From assembly GCF_005222955.1 (NCBI RefSeq), contig NZ_LWUA01000243.1, positions 1-64,000 of the forward strand: DNA of 64,000 nucleotides, read 5' to 3'. Numbering within the stretch: position 1 is the stretch's first letter; every line of letters begins with the position of its first letter. Source of the DNA: Blastococcus sp. CCUG 61487. Its GTDB lineage: Bacteria; Actinomycetota; Actinomycetes; Mycobacteriales; Geodermatophilaceae. Of the stretch, positions 1 through 8,230 are shown in pieces. The position numbers were made by a program, and so were the translations under genes. The notes beneath the pieces are model-generated. The model did not search any database and had not been told where the DNA came from. It saw nothing but the letters and a program-made list of their open reading frames with translations.

Positions 1-43
1 CACCCCGCGGGACGTCACCCAACGCGCTGACCAGCGCTTATAA

Positions 44-90
44 CGGTGGGGCGGGTGGGGCTCGAACCCACGACCCAGGGATTATGAGTC
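44..90 (-). repeat. tRNA-Met 3' half, distal island boundary (att-like copy 1)
   Basis: These 47 bases are identical to 4901-4947, which run from the anticodon loop to just past the 3' end of the intact tRNA-Met. The 5' half of a tRNA is missing: after position 90 the sequence diverges from the tRNA, so this is not a functional gene. A 3' tRNA fragment in the same orientation as a nearby whole tRNA is the usual scar of site-specific integration by a tyrosine recombinase. Only 43 bases of the presumed original downstream flank are in the window. Confidence 0.85.
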
Positions 91-205
91 AGGCGCAACG
101 GGTGTCGGCCGTGACTGCTGATGGCCGAGTGCGCACGTTCGACCAGGTCAGACCACGTCGCTGGTCCGAAACCGTTCGCGCTCGATCGACTCTGCGTCGC
201 GCGAA

Positions 206-227
206 TGTGCCCACTGTGTGCCCGCTG
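206..227. repeat. Candidate left arm-type recombinase site
   Basis: Two imperfect copies of a TGTGCCC-type motif sit side by side here, 116 bases inside the left boundary. They are the inverse complement of the GTGGGCAC-type tandem repeat at 4824-4845 near the right boundary. Integrase arm sites are typically short repeats placed near both ends of an integrated element. A short palindrome (ccttgg-a-ccaagg, 232-244) follows directly. The role is inferred from position and symmetry only. Confidence 0.35.
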
Positions 228-279
228 CGGTCCTTGGACCAAGGGGCACGCCTGGGCAGGTCATGCGAGGGCGGATGCG

Positions 280-1179
280 CTACTGCCGACGCGTCGACTC
301 TTCGTGCTCCGACGGGGCGCGGCTGCTCCAGCTCGCGAGGAACGCAAGAGCCTGCTCCGACGGGCTGGCGGGCTCGACGGTGTAGACGACGATGCGCAGG
401 CCGGGGTCACCAGGAAGTTCGAGAGCCTCGCCGGTGACCTCGAGGTCGCCGACGACGGAGTGGTGGATCTTCTTGGTGGAGGTGCGGTGGAACTTCACCG
501 CGTGGGTAGCCCACCAGCCGGCGAATTCCTCGCTGCGGGTGGTCAGCTCGCCCACCAGGTCGGTGAGGCCGCGGTCGTAGGGGTTGCGGCCGGCGTAGGC
601 GCGCAGCGAGGCGACCGAGTCGCGGGCGACGGTGTCCCACTCGAGGTAGAAGTCCCGTGAGCGGGGGTCGAGGAACAGGTACCGAGCGAGGTTGAAGCCG
701 CTGCTCGTGTCCCCGTACGCGTCGGTGAACAGGGCACGGCCGAGCCGGTTGGTGGCCAGGACGTCCATCCGCCCGTTGGCCACGTAGGCCGGGGCGCCCT
801 GGCTGTCGAGGATGCGGCGGACGCCCTCGCGCACGTTCGTTCGGGCCGAGGACCGCCGCGAGGCGTCGGCGGCCTGCCCGCGCGCACGCCCGGAAGGACT
901 GGCCGCACCGGCCAGATCGAACAGGTGGGCCCGCTCGGCTTCGTCGAACTGCAGCGCGCGGGCCAGTGACTCCAGGACTGCTTCGGAGACGCCGGTCAGG
1001 TTCCCCCGCTCCAGGCGGGTGTAGTAGTCGGTGCTCATCCCGGCGAGCATCGCGACCTCCTCCCGGCGCAGTCCCTTGACCCGGCGCCGGTCGCCGTAGG
1101 AGGGCATTCCTGCCCGCTCCGGGGTCAGGCGCTCGCGACGGCTGGTGAGGAAGTCGCGCACCTCGGCCCGGTTGTCCAT
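280..1179 (-). CDS. MmyB-type helix-turn-helix transcriptional regulator
   Basis: A 299-residue regulator. The N-terminal 85 or so residues form an XRE-like helix-turn-helix with the family signature (RRRVKGLRREEVA, then AGMSTDYYTRLERG). The remaining ~190 residues match the MmyB-like ligand-binding domain, which has a PAS-like fold in characterised members. Members are common in actinobacteria and are often divergent from aldo/keto reductase or SDR genes, as here: the aldo/keto reductase starts at 1341 on the other strand. It probably controls the redox cassette to its right and itself, from the shared 161-bp gap. The ligand is unknown. The ATG start at 1179 matches the family N-terminus. 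Confidence 0.88.
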   Translation of the reverse strand: MDNRAEVRDFLTSRRERLTPERAGMPSYGDRRRVKGLRREEVAMLAGMSTDYYTRLERGNLTGVSEAVLESLARALQFDEAERAHLFDLAGAASPSGRARGQAADASRRSSARTNVREGVRRILDSQGAPAYVANGRMDVLATNRLGRALFTDAYGDTSSGFNLARYLFLDPRSRDFYLEWDTVARDSVASLRAYAGRNPYDRGLTDLVGELTTRSEEFAGWWATHAVKFHRTSTKKIHHSVVGDLEVTGEALELPGDPGLRIVVYTVEPASPSEQALAFLASWSSRAPSEHEESTRRQ

Positions 1180-1340
1180 GTCCCAACCGTAGGGCGGGCG
1201 CCCACCGGCAGGGAGGGTCTGGCGTTACCGGTAAAGGCGTGCACTGCCACGCCCGCGCGGAAGGGGGTTCTGTAGTGCCAGCGGCGAAGAAGCCACCGCG
1301 GACAGCGCGAGTGCACCACCCGACCAGCAAGGGACAGGTC

Positions 1341-2219
1341 ATGCAGACCATCACACTGAACAACGGCGTCGAGATGCCCGCTCTGGGCCTCGGGGTCTTC
1401 CAGACGCCGCCGGATGAGACGCGCTCTGCGGTCTCCGCGGCGCTGGACGCCGGTTACCGACACATCGACACCGCTGCGGCCTACGGCAACGAGCTGGAGG
1501 TCGGGGAGGCGGTCCGCGACTCCGACGTCGCCCGCGAGCAGGTCTTCCTGGAGACCAAGATCTGGATCAGCGACTACGGCTACGACCAGACGCTGCACGG
1601 CTTCGACAAGAGCGCCGCGAAGCTCGGGGTTGACCAGATCGACCTGCTGATCCTGCACCAGGCCCTGCCCTCGGAGTTCGACAAGACGATCGCCGCCTAC
1701 AAGGCGCTCGAGCAGCTGCTGGCGGACGGCAAGGTCCGTGCCATCGGCGTCAGTAACTTCATGGTCGACCACCTCACCCGGCTGCTGGGAGAGGTCAGCG
1801 TCGTGCCGTCGGTCAACCAGATCGAGGTGCATCCGTACTTCCAGCAGCGCGAGGTGCAGGCGTTCGGTGCCGAGCGCGGCATCGTGACCCAAGCGTGGTC
1901 CCCGATCGGGGGCATCACGTTCTACCGCGACGGTGAGCACACCAGCACGCTGGCCGACCCGACGATCGTCGGCATCGCCGAGGCCCACTCCAAGAGCCCG
2001 GCGCAGGTCATGCTGCGCTGGCACCTGCAGCAGGGGCGCTCGGTCATCCCGAAGTCGACCAAGGCGCACCGGATCGCGGAGAACATCGACGTCTTCGACT
2101 TCGAGCTCAGCACCGACCAGCTCGCCGCCATCGACGGCCTCGACACCGGCAAGCGCGGTGGCCCCGAGCCCGAGGCCATCACCCTGGAGGCCTTCGGCCG
2201 CCCCATCCCGGAGGCCTGA
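1341..2219 (+). CDS. Aldo/keto reductase (AKR, 2,5-diketogluconate reductase-like)
   Basis: A 292-residue NADPH-dependent (alpha/beta)8-barrel reductase. The catalytic tetrad is visible as D43, Y48, K73 and H106. The nicotinamide-site SNF motif (GVSNF) and the C-terminal coenzyme loop (VIPKSTKAHRIAEN) are also present. Reading upstream to 1239 is possible, but the ATG at 1341 begins with the conserved strand (ITLNNGVEMPALGLG) and follows a purine-rich GGGACAGG. It is the first gene of a same-strand run inside the tRNA-Met island: the SDR starts 5 bp after its stop. The substrate cannot be read from sequence; small carbonyls are likely for the family. Confidence 0.92.
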   Translation: MQTITLNNGVEMPALGLGVFQTPPDETRSAVSAALDAGYRHIDTAAAYGNELEVGEAVRDSDVAREQVFLETKIWISDYGYDQTLHGFDKSAAKLGVDQIDLLILHQALPSEFDKTIAAYKALEQLLADGKVRAIGVSNFMVDHLTRLLGEVSVVPSVNQIEVHPYFQQREVQAFGAERGIVTQAWSPIGGITFYRDGEHTSTLADPTIVGIAEAHSKSPAQVMLRWHLQQGRSVIPKSTKAHRIAENIDVFDFELSTDQLAAIDGLDTGKRGGPEPEAITLEAFGRPIPEA

Positions 2220-2224
2220 GCACC

Positions 2225-2956
2225 ATGGCCACCGCCAACAGCCAGAACCGCGTCGCCGTCGTCACCGGTGCGTCATCGGGCATCGGTGAGGCAACCGCCC
2301 GGGCGCTCGCGGCGAGCGGCTACCGGGTCGCGCTGCTGGCCCGCCGCCTGGATCGCATCACCGCACTGGCCGAGGAACTGGCCAACGGCTCGATCGCCAT
2401 TGCCGCTGACGTCACCGACCGCGACAGTCTCGTGGCCGCAGCAGATCGAGTCCGCCAGGAGCTCGGCGGGGCCGACGTGCTGGTCAACAACGCCGGCGTC
2501 ATGCTGCTGGGCCCCTTCATGGGGGACCAGCGCGACGACCACCGCCAAATGGTCGAGGTCAACCTGCTCGGCGCGCTCACCGCGACCGAGGTGTTCCTCG
2601 ACCAGCTCAAGGACGGCGGTGGCGACATCGTCAACATCTCCTCGGTCGCCGGGCGGACCGCGCGGGCCGGCAACGGCGTCTACGCGGCCACCAAGTGGGG
2701 CCTCAACGGCTGGTCGGAGTCCCTGCGCCAGGAGTTATTGCCCGACGTCCGGGTCACGCTCATCGAGCCCGGCGTCGTGGCCACCGAGCTGCCCGGCCAC
2801 ATCACCCACGCGGAGACGCGAGAGGGCGTTCAGGCGCTCTACGACAAGGCCGAGGTCAGCGCCGCCGACATCGCCGAGATCATCGCCTTCGTCCTCAGCC
2901 GCCCCCGCCACCTGGCCATTCACGAGGTGCTCATCCGCCCGGCGGGACAGCTCTGA
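2225..2956 (+). CDS. Short-chain dehydrogenase/reductase (SDR)
   Basis: A classical SDR of 243 residues. The NAD(P)-binding TGASSGIG motif lies at residues 14-21, NNAG at 88-91, the catalytic Ser at 139-140 and the YxxxK pair at Y153/K157. Arg residues just after the first beta strand favour NADPH (inference). The gene starts 5 bp after the aldo/keto reductase and its stop overlaps the next start (TGATG), so the two reductases and the flavodoxin are probably co-transcribed. The substrate is unknown; related SDRs next to MmyB regulators are annotated only as oxidoreductases. Confidence 0.92.
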   Translation: MATANSQNRVAVVTGASSGIGEATARALAASGYRVALLARRLDRITALAEELANGSIAIAADVTDRDSLVAAADRVRQELGGADVLVNNAGVMLLGPFMGDQRDDHRQMVEVNLLGALTATEVFLDQLKDGGGDIVNISSVAGRTARAGNGVYAATKWGLNGWSESLRQELLPDVRVTLIEPGVVATELPGHITHAETREGVQALYDKAEVSAADIAEIIAFVLSRPRHLAIHEVLIRPAGQL

Positions 2957-3655
2957 TGCCTGCCCCGGCCACCGCGCTGGATCGGCGGGCGTTCCTGCGA
3001 ACGGCCCTCACGATCGCCACCGGCGCGGTGGCCGGGGCCGGGCTTGCCGGCTGCAGCACGGCGACGCCGCGGACCACCAGCACAGCTCCCTCGACACAAC
3101 CAACGGAGGCAGACTCGACCGTGCCCGGGACCAACGTGTTGCTCGCCTACTTCTCGCGGGCGGGGGAGAACTACCACTACGGCGGCCGACGGCGACTGAG
3201 CGTCGGCAACACCGAGGTGCTGGCCAACCTGATCCGGCGGCACCTCGACTGCGATGTCTACCGCATCGAGGCGGCCGACCCCTATTCCGAGGACTACGAC
3301 GACACCGTCGCCCGCAACGTCCGCGAACAGGACGCTGACGCCCGCCCGGCCATCGCCCATCCGCTGCCGGCAGTCGGGCAGTACGACACCGTTCTGGTCG
3401 GGGAGCCCGATCTGGAACGTGCGCGCACCGATGATCATGTCCACGTTCGTTGAGGGCCTGGACCTGGCCGGGAGGACGGTCCTGCCGTTCACCACTCACG
3501 CCATGAGCCGCCGCGGGAACGCCCCACGCGACTACGCGCGACTGCTCCCCGCCTCGACCATCGGCGACGGGCTCGCCGTGCAAGGCGAGACAGTCGCGGA
3601 CGCCGACGGCGACGTCCAGCGGTGGCTACGGACCACCGGGCTCCTGCCGGACTGA
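2956..3655 (+). pseudogene. Tat-exported flavodoxin-like lipoprotein, frameshifted
   Basis: The N-terminus is a Tat signal (RRAFLRTALTIATGA) followed by a lipobox ending LAGC, so the product would be an exported lipoprotein. The flavodoxin fold starts near residue 57 (NVLLAYFSRAGENYHYG). The frame that opens at 2956 stops at 3453 after VLVG. The family sequence continues in the next frame as SPIWNVRAPMIMSTFVEG and ends at 3655. The switch falls in the GGGG run 3400-3403, where one G too many is present; without it the protein would be 232 residues. This is either a true inactivating insertion or a homopolymer sequencing error. The start overlaps the SDR stop. Confidence 0.75.
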
Positions 3656-3712
3656 CGTCCCTCCACTACCGAAAAACCGACCCAGCAGCATCCCTGACCG
3701 GAAGGAACAGCC

Positions 3713-4692
<980 letters not shown>

Positions 4693-4755
4693 GGCCGCCC
4701 GACGCTTGGATCGCGTCCCTTGGCTGTGGGTCGGCGACCTGGTCGTCGACCCACA

Positions 4756-4887
4756 GGCGACAACCTCAGCGCGCTCGCCGAACGCGTAGATGCCGCGCAG
4801 GACGCCCACAAGGCCGCGCGATCTGTGGGCACCGTGTGGGCACCGGGCCCGTCGTCAAGATCGGCGAGGAAAGCACCGACCCTCTGA
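4756..4887 (+). pseudogene. C-terminal relic of a probable tyrosine integrase
   Basis: Read in this frame, the last 43 codons before a TGA give an integrase-like tail: DNLSALAERVDAAQDAHKA followed by ARSVGTVWAP. Actinobacterial tyrosine recombinases often end in such a helix plus a GTxWAP-type tail, and the int gene often lies next to the tRNA-side att site, as here (stop 14 bp from the repeat). No catalytic R-H-R-Y residues remain and nothing integrase-like precedes it. The call rests on remembered family resemblance and position, so it is tentative. Confidence 0.45.
4824..4845 (+). repeat. 11-bp tandem repeat, candidate right arm-type sites
   Basis: Two exact tandem copies of TGTGGGCACCG, ending 55 bp from the right boundary repeat. 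A related sequence in inverted orientation is at 206-227 near the left boundary. The repeat also lies inside the frame of the integrase-like relic, where it encodes the GT-WAP region. Confidence 0.5.
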
Positions 4888-4900
4888 CCTGCACATATAT

Positions 4901-4947
4901 CGGTGGGGCGGGTGGGGCTCGAACCCACGACCCAGGGATTATGAGTC
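4901..4947 (-). repeat. tRNA-Met 3' half, tRNA-side island boundary (att-like copy 2)
   Basis: This 47-bp stretch is identical to 44-90. It covers the 3' half of the intact tRNA-Met plus three bases beyond its discriminator. The identity ends exactly within the anticodon stem (after 4947) and just past the acceptor end (before 4901), which defines the maximum crossover segment. Confidence 0.85.
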
Positions 4948-4977
4948 CCATGCTCTGACCGGCTGAGCTACCGCCCC
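4904..4977 (-). tRNA. tRNA-Met (CAU anticodon)
   Basis: A full cloverleaf of 74 nt folds on the minus strand. It has a GGGGCGG/CCGCCCC acceptor stem, a GCTC/GAGC D stem, anticodon loop CTCATAA (anticodon CAT), T stem GTGGG/CCCAC with loop TTCGAGC, and discriminator A. The CCA is not fully encoded (ACCG follows). A CAT anticodon could be elongator Met, or tRNA-Ile2 after lysidine modification. The body resembles actinobacterial elongator Met; initiator is unlikely because the acceptor starts with a G-C pair. It is the integration site of the island to its left. Confidence 0.93.
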
Positions 4978-5175
4978 CGGCCCGACAGCCTGCCAGAGAG
5001 GCGTGCCTCACACCGTAGAAACTTCAAGGAGTGAGGGTCGCTGGTCACGTCGGCGAGTCGGCCGGCAGCCACCTCCCGCCGTCGTTACGAGCCTGTGACT
5101 TTCCCGCGTCGCGCTATTACCGTCGCCCGCGGTCCACCGAGCACCGTCCTCGAACCCGAGGGCCTCGGTCGGACC

Positions 5176-5312
5176 CCGCCGAACTCGCCGGCCTGATGGT
5201 CGGCGGGACCGGGGACCCACCGCAGCACTGGGGTGAGTCCTGCCCGCGTACGGGGACGCCGGGCAGGTAGGGCACCTAACGGCCCGAACCCGTCAGCTAA
5301 CTCGGTAGGCGG
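5176..5312 (+). promoter_or_regulatory. c-di-AMP riboswitch (ydaO/yuaA type)
   Basis: The conserved blocks of this riboswitch class occur in order: GGGACCGGGGACCCA near 5204, ACTGGGGTGAGTCC at 5227-5240, and GAACCCGTCAGCTAACTCGG near 5285-5305, closed by a CCGCC/GGCGG base (5176-5180 with 5308-5312). In actinobacteria this element commonly sits ahead of secreted cell-wall hydrolases, and c-di-AMP binding turns expression down in characterised cases. Here it lies 25 bp before the start of an M23 hydrolase. No obvious intrinsic terminator lies between, so I cannot tell transcriptional from translational control. Confidence 0.85.
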
Positions 5313-5337
5313 ACGTGAGGAACGGAGACGCGTCGCG

Positions 5338-6564
5338 TTGGCGACCCTGCACAACCCGCACAGCACATCCCTCCCGTCCCCCCGCCGCAGGCGACTGCGC
5401 ACTTCGCTCGCCCTGGCCGGAGTTCTCGTGGCCGCGATGGTCGGCGCGCCCGCGGCTCTCGCCGCCCCGGTGGACGACGCCCGCTCGGAGCACGACGCCG
5501 TCGCCGCGGAGGTCGCCGCCCTCGGCGCTCGGGTCGCCGAGGCCGAGCAGCACCTGCAGCGCATGACCCTCGAGGCCGAGGCAGCCGCCGGCCACGCGCT
5601 CGAAGCCCAGGCCGCACTGGACGCCGCCAACGGGCAGGCCTGGCTCGCCGGCATCGCGCTGGACGAGGCGGGCGAGGCGGTGGACCAGGCCCAGGACGAG
5701 GTGGGCGAGATCGGCCGGCAGGCCTACATGGGCGGCCAGCAGGAGGCATTCGGCGGCATCGACCTGCTCCTGGACGCCTCGGGCCCCGCCGAGCTCCTGC
5801 AGCAGGCCGCGACGCTCGACGTCCTCGGCGCCGGCCGGGCGAAGACCCTGGCGGAGATGAAGACCATCGAGGTGGAGCAGGCCCGCGCCGAGCGGACCGC
5901 CCGTGACGCCGCGGCCGAGCGGGACCGCGCGGCAGGCGAGGCCGCCGAGGCCCGCTACGCCGCCGAGGAGAAGCTGTCCGGCGCGCAGGCCGAGTTCGAC
6001 GCGCTCGCGGCCGAGAAGGCGGCCCTCGACGAGCAGCTGCGCGCGGCGGAGATCCGCCTGCTGGAGATGCAGGGCGCGGCGGACGCCGCTGCGGCCTGGG
6101 AGGCGCAGCAGACCGTCCGGCTCGCCGCCGGTGCCGCGGCCAGCGCCGTCTCGGTGGCACCCGGCGGCGCCGTCGCCCCCACCACCGGCCGGGTCACCTC
6201 CTGCTACGGGCCGCGCTGGGGCACCATGCACTCGGGCGTCGACATCGCCGCCCCGATCGGCACGCCGGTGTACTCGCCCGAGGGCGGCGTCGTCCTCCAG
6301 GCCGGTCCGGCCAGCGGCTTCGGCCTGGCCGTCGCGGTGCAGCACGGCGACGGCACGATCACCCTCTACGGCCACGTCAACCAGTTCTTCGTGTCGGCCG
6401 GGCAGGTCGTCGCGGCGGGGGAGCGGATCGCCGAGGTCGGCAACCGCGGCCAGTCCACGGGCCCGCACCTGCACTTCGAGGTCCACAAGGGCGGCCTCTA
6501 CGCCAACCGCACCAACCCGATGCCGTGGCTGAACGCCCGCGGCATCTCCCTCGGCGGCTGCTGA
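5338..6564 (+). CDS. Secreted coiled-coil M23 family peptidoglycan endopeptidase
   Basis: A 408-residue protein from a TTG start placed 10 bp after a GGAG box; earlier in-frame codons would run into the riboswitch. An Arg-rich n-region and a hydrophobic segment ending ALAAP form a signal peptide of about 40 residues. Residues ~45-270 are a long Ala/Glu-rich coiled coil of the EnvC/NlpD kind. The C-terminal ~120 residues are a LytM/M23 zinc peptidase with HSGVDI (metal His and Asp), YGHV and the HLHFEV motif, all intact. It should cleave peptide cross-links outside the membrane during growth or division. The upstream c-di-AMP riboswitch ties its level to second-messenger status. Confidence 0.93.
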   Translation: MATLHNPHSTSLPSPRRRRLRTSLALAGVLVAAMVGAPAALAAPVDDARSEHDAVAAEVAALGARVAEAEQHLQRMTLEAEAAAGHALEAQAALDAANGQAWLAGIALDEAGEAVDQAQDEVGEIGRQAYMGGQQEAFGGIDLLLDASGPAELLQQAATLDVLGAGRAKTLAEMKTIEVEQARAERTARDAAAERDRAAGEAAEARYAAEEKLSGAQAEFDALAAEKAALDEQLRAAEIRLLEMQGAADAAAAWEAQQTVRLAAGAAASAVSVAPGGAVAPTTGRVTSCYGPRWGTMHSGVDIAAPIGTPVYSPEGGVVLQAGPASGFGLAVAVQHGDGTITLYGHVNQFFVSAGQVVAAGERIAEVGNRGQSTGPHLHFEVHKGGLYANRTNPMPWLNARGISLGGC

Positions 6565-6599
6565 CATCCCCGCCCGCACCCGTCCCGGATCATGGACGG

Positions 6600-7262
6600 G
6601 TGCGGACGCCGGGGGGAGCTGACACCACGTGGCTCCGGGCGACGGTCCTGGTCGGGCTGCTCGCCGTCGGCGCCGTCGTCGCCGTCAGCGTCGACCTGCC
6701 CGACGTCGACGTCGTCCGCGACTGGCTGCGGGACGCCGGGCCGTTCGGGTGGATGGGGCTCGGTGCCGGGGTGGCCCTGGTGCTGACCGCACCCGTGCCG
6801 CGCACCGCCGTCTCGGTGGCCCTCGGTCTCGTCGCAGGCTTCGTCCCCGGCCTCGTCGTCGCGCTGACCGGAGCGATGGTGGCCGCCGTCGTCAGCTTCG
6901 GGCTCAGCCGGTGGCTGGGCCGCGAAGCCGTCACCCGTCTGGCCGGGTCACGCCTGGAGCGGCTCGACGGCCTGCTGGCCGAGCGGGGCTTCGTCCCGCT
7001 GCTGGTCGGCCGGCTCCTGCCGGTGGTGCCCTTCGTCGTGCTCAGCTACGGCGCCGGGCTGACCGCGATGCGGCTGCTGCCGTACGTCGCGGCCACCGCC
7101 CTCGGCATCCTGCCCAGCACTGTCGTCCAGGTGGGCGTGGGCGCGTCGGCGCCGGCCCTCGCCTCCAGCGCGGCGGCGGCCGTCGCCGTCCCGGTGCTCG
7201 TCCTCGTCGTCGTCGCGGTGGTCTGGTTCCGACGTCGACGCGCGGGCCTCAGCCTCTCCTGA
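6600..7262 (+). CDS. TVP38/TMEM64 (DedA-like) membrane protein
   Basis: About 220 residues with roughly five hydrophobic segments. It has the family core: a conserved region around PVPRTAVSVALGLVAGFVPG, then the cytoplasmic SFGLSRWLGREAV stretch and GRLLPVVPFVVLSYGAG. TVP38/VTT proteins act in the inner membrane and are linked to lipid scrambling or lipid-carrier transport; the exact role here is not known. The start is uncertain: an ATG at 6525 would overlap the M23 gene by 40 bp, so I chose the in-frame GTG at 6600. Its end overlaps the convergent gene by 14 bp. Confidence 0.82.
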   Translation: MRTPGGADTTWLRATVLVGLLAVGAVVAVSVDLPDVDVVRDWLRDAGPFGWMGLGAGVALVLTAPVPRTAVSVALGLVAGFVPGLVVALTGAMVAAVVSFGLSRWLGREAVTRLAGSRLERLDGLLAERGFVPLLVGRLLPVVPFVVLSYGAGLTAMRLLPYVAATALGILPSTVVQVGVGASAPALASSAAAAVAVPVLVLVVVAVVWFRRRRAGLSLS

Positions 7263-8142
7263 ACAACCGGCCCAGCACCCCGCCCGCGCTGCCCATGGTG
7301 CGTGCGGCCAGCTGCAGGATCGGGCCGCCGGGGATGCCGGGCACCTTCTGGACGATCGGGGCCAGCTGCAGCAGCCCACCGACGTCGTGCACCTTGATCC
7401 GGCGCATGGCGGCCGCCGGCACGGGGTTGATCCGGCCCGACGCGGCCTCGAGCAGCAGATCGGCTGCCCCCTCGACGGCCGGGCCGTCGTAGGTGTCGGC
7501 GGGCACCGGGCGCACCACCCAGCCGTCGGGGTCGGCGGCGAACGACCAGCCGCCGTCGGGGGTCGCCAGGGTGACCCGGCCGGTGATGCCGCAGGAGACG
7601 GCCAGCGCTCCGGTGACGTCGGTGAGGGCGGCGAGACCGGCCTGCAGCACCTCCGCCGGTGGCGGCTCGGCACCGCACGAGACGAGGTCGAGGCCGTGGA
7701 CGGCGAGCTCGTAGGCCTGGCCGAGCACGACGCTGAGCAGCGGCAGCCGCCCGACGACGGACACGGTCGGTGCGGTGTCCAGCTCCACCGGCTCCTCGGC
7801 GAGGTAGCGGGCGGTGGCCTCCCGGTTGCGGTGCAGCGCCGCGAGGACCTCCTCGCGCGAGGCGTCCCGATGGGCGGCGGTGACGCGGGCGTTCACGGCG
7901 TCGGGATCCGGCTGCGTCCCGGAGCCGCCGGACCGCGCCGAGGCGATCAGGTCGGCCATCGCGGTGTGGTCCGGCCAGCTGCCGAGGTGCACGCAGATCT
8001 CGTGCGCCCGCCATCCCGGCAGCCGGGAGTCGTGGTCGAGATCCACCTTCTCCGCCTCGGCGATGAAGGCGTCCCACGCTCCCAGCACCATGCCGCTGAT
8101 CCGATCCCGGCCGGCGTCGGCCATGCCCTGTCGTCGCTCCAC
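7249..8142 (-). CDS. Maleylpyruvate isomerase N-terminal / mycothiol-dependent (DinB-like) family protein
   Basis: A 297-residue protein. Its N-terminal ~170 residues fit the mycothiol-dependent maleylpyruvate isomerase metal-binding helical bundle: a W-D-AF start, a central R-hEICVHLGSWPDH stretch, and a later AYELAVHGLDL. The His residues in ICVHLG, WPDHT and LAVHG are the plausible metal ligands. The C-terminal part resembles the SCP2-like sterol-carrier domain often found in this family (WSFAADPDGW region), followed by a tail. The substrate is unknown. A second ATG at 8124 is also possible, preceded by GACAGGGC. It is divergent from the diguanylate cyclase across an 88-bp gap. Confidence 0.75.
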   Translation of the reverse strand: MERRQGMADAGRDRISGMVLGAWDAFIAEAEKVDLDHDSRLPGWRAHEICVHLGSWPDHTAMADLIASARSGGSGTQPDPDAVNARVTAAHRDASREEVLAALHRNREATARYLAEEPVELDTAPTVSVVGRLPLLSVVLGQAYELAVHGLDLVSCGAEPPPAEVLQAGLAALTDVTGALAVSCGITGRVTLATPDGGWSFAADPDGWVVRPVPADTYDGPAVEGAADLLLEAASGRINPVPAAAMRRIKVHDVGGLLQLAPIVQKVPGIPGGPILQLAARTMGSAGGVLGRLFRRG

Positions 8143-8230
8143 GGGCGCGCCTTACCCGGTCCGCCGTCCGACAGGCCTGGGGTATGTACCGATTCAGTCC
8201 GCAAGTGGTCTCCCTCCGCGGGGTGAGCGG

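Noticed and set aside
44-90. A second tRNA-Met gene
   Set aside because: Only the 3' half is present; bases after 90 do not form the anticodon stem partner, D arm or acceptor 5' strand.
407-1363. Long open frames antisense or out of frame to known genes (also, for example, 7046-9448 minus, 10513-11940 plus, 53551-55182 plus)
   Set aside because: Their Arg/Pro/Ala/Gly-rich translations mirror the strong third-position GC of the real genes on the other strand or frame; no domains are visible.
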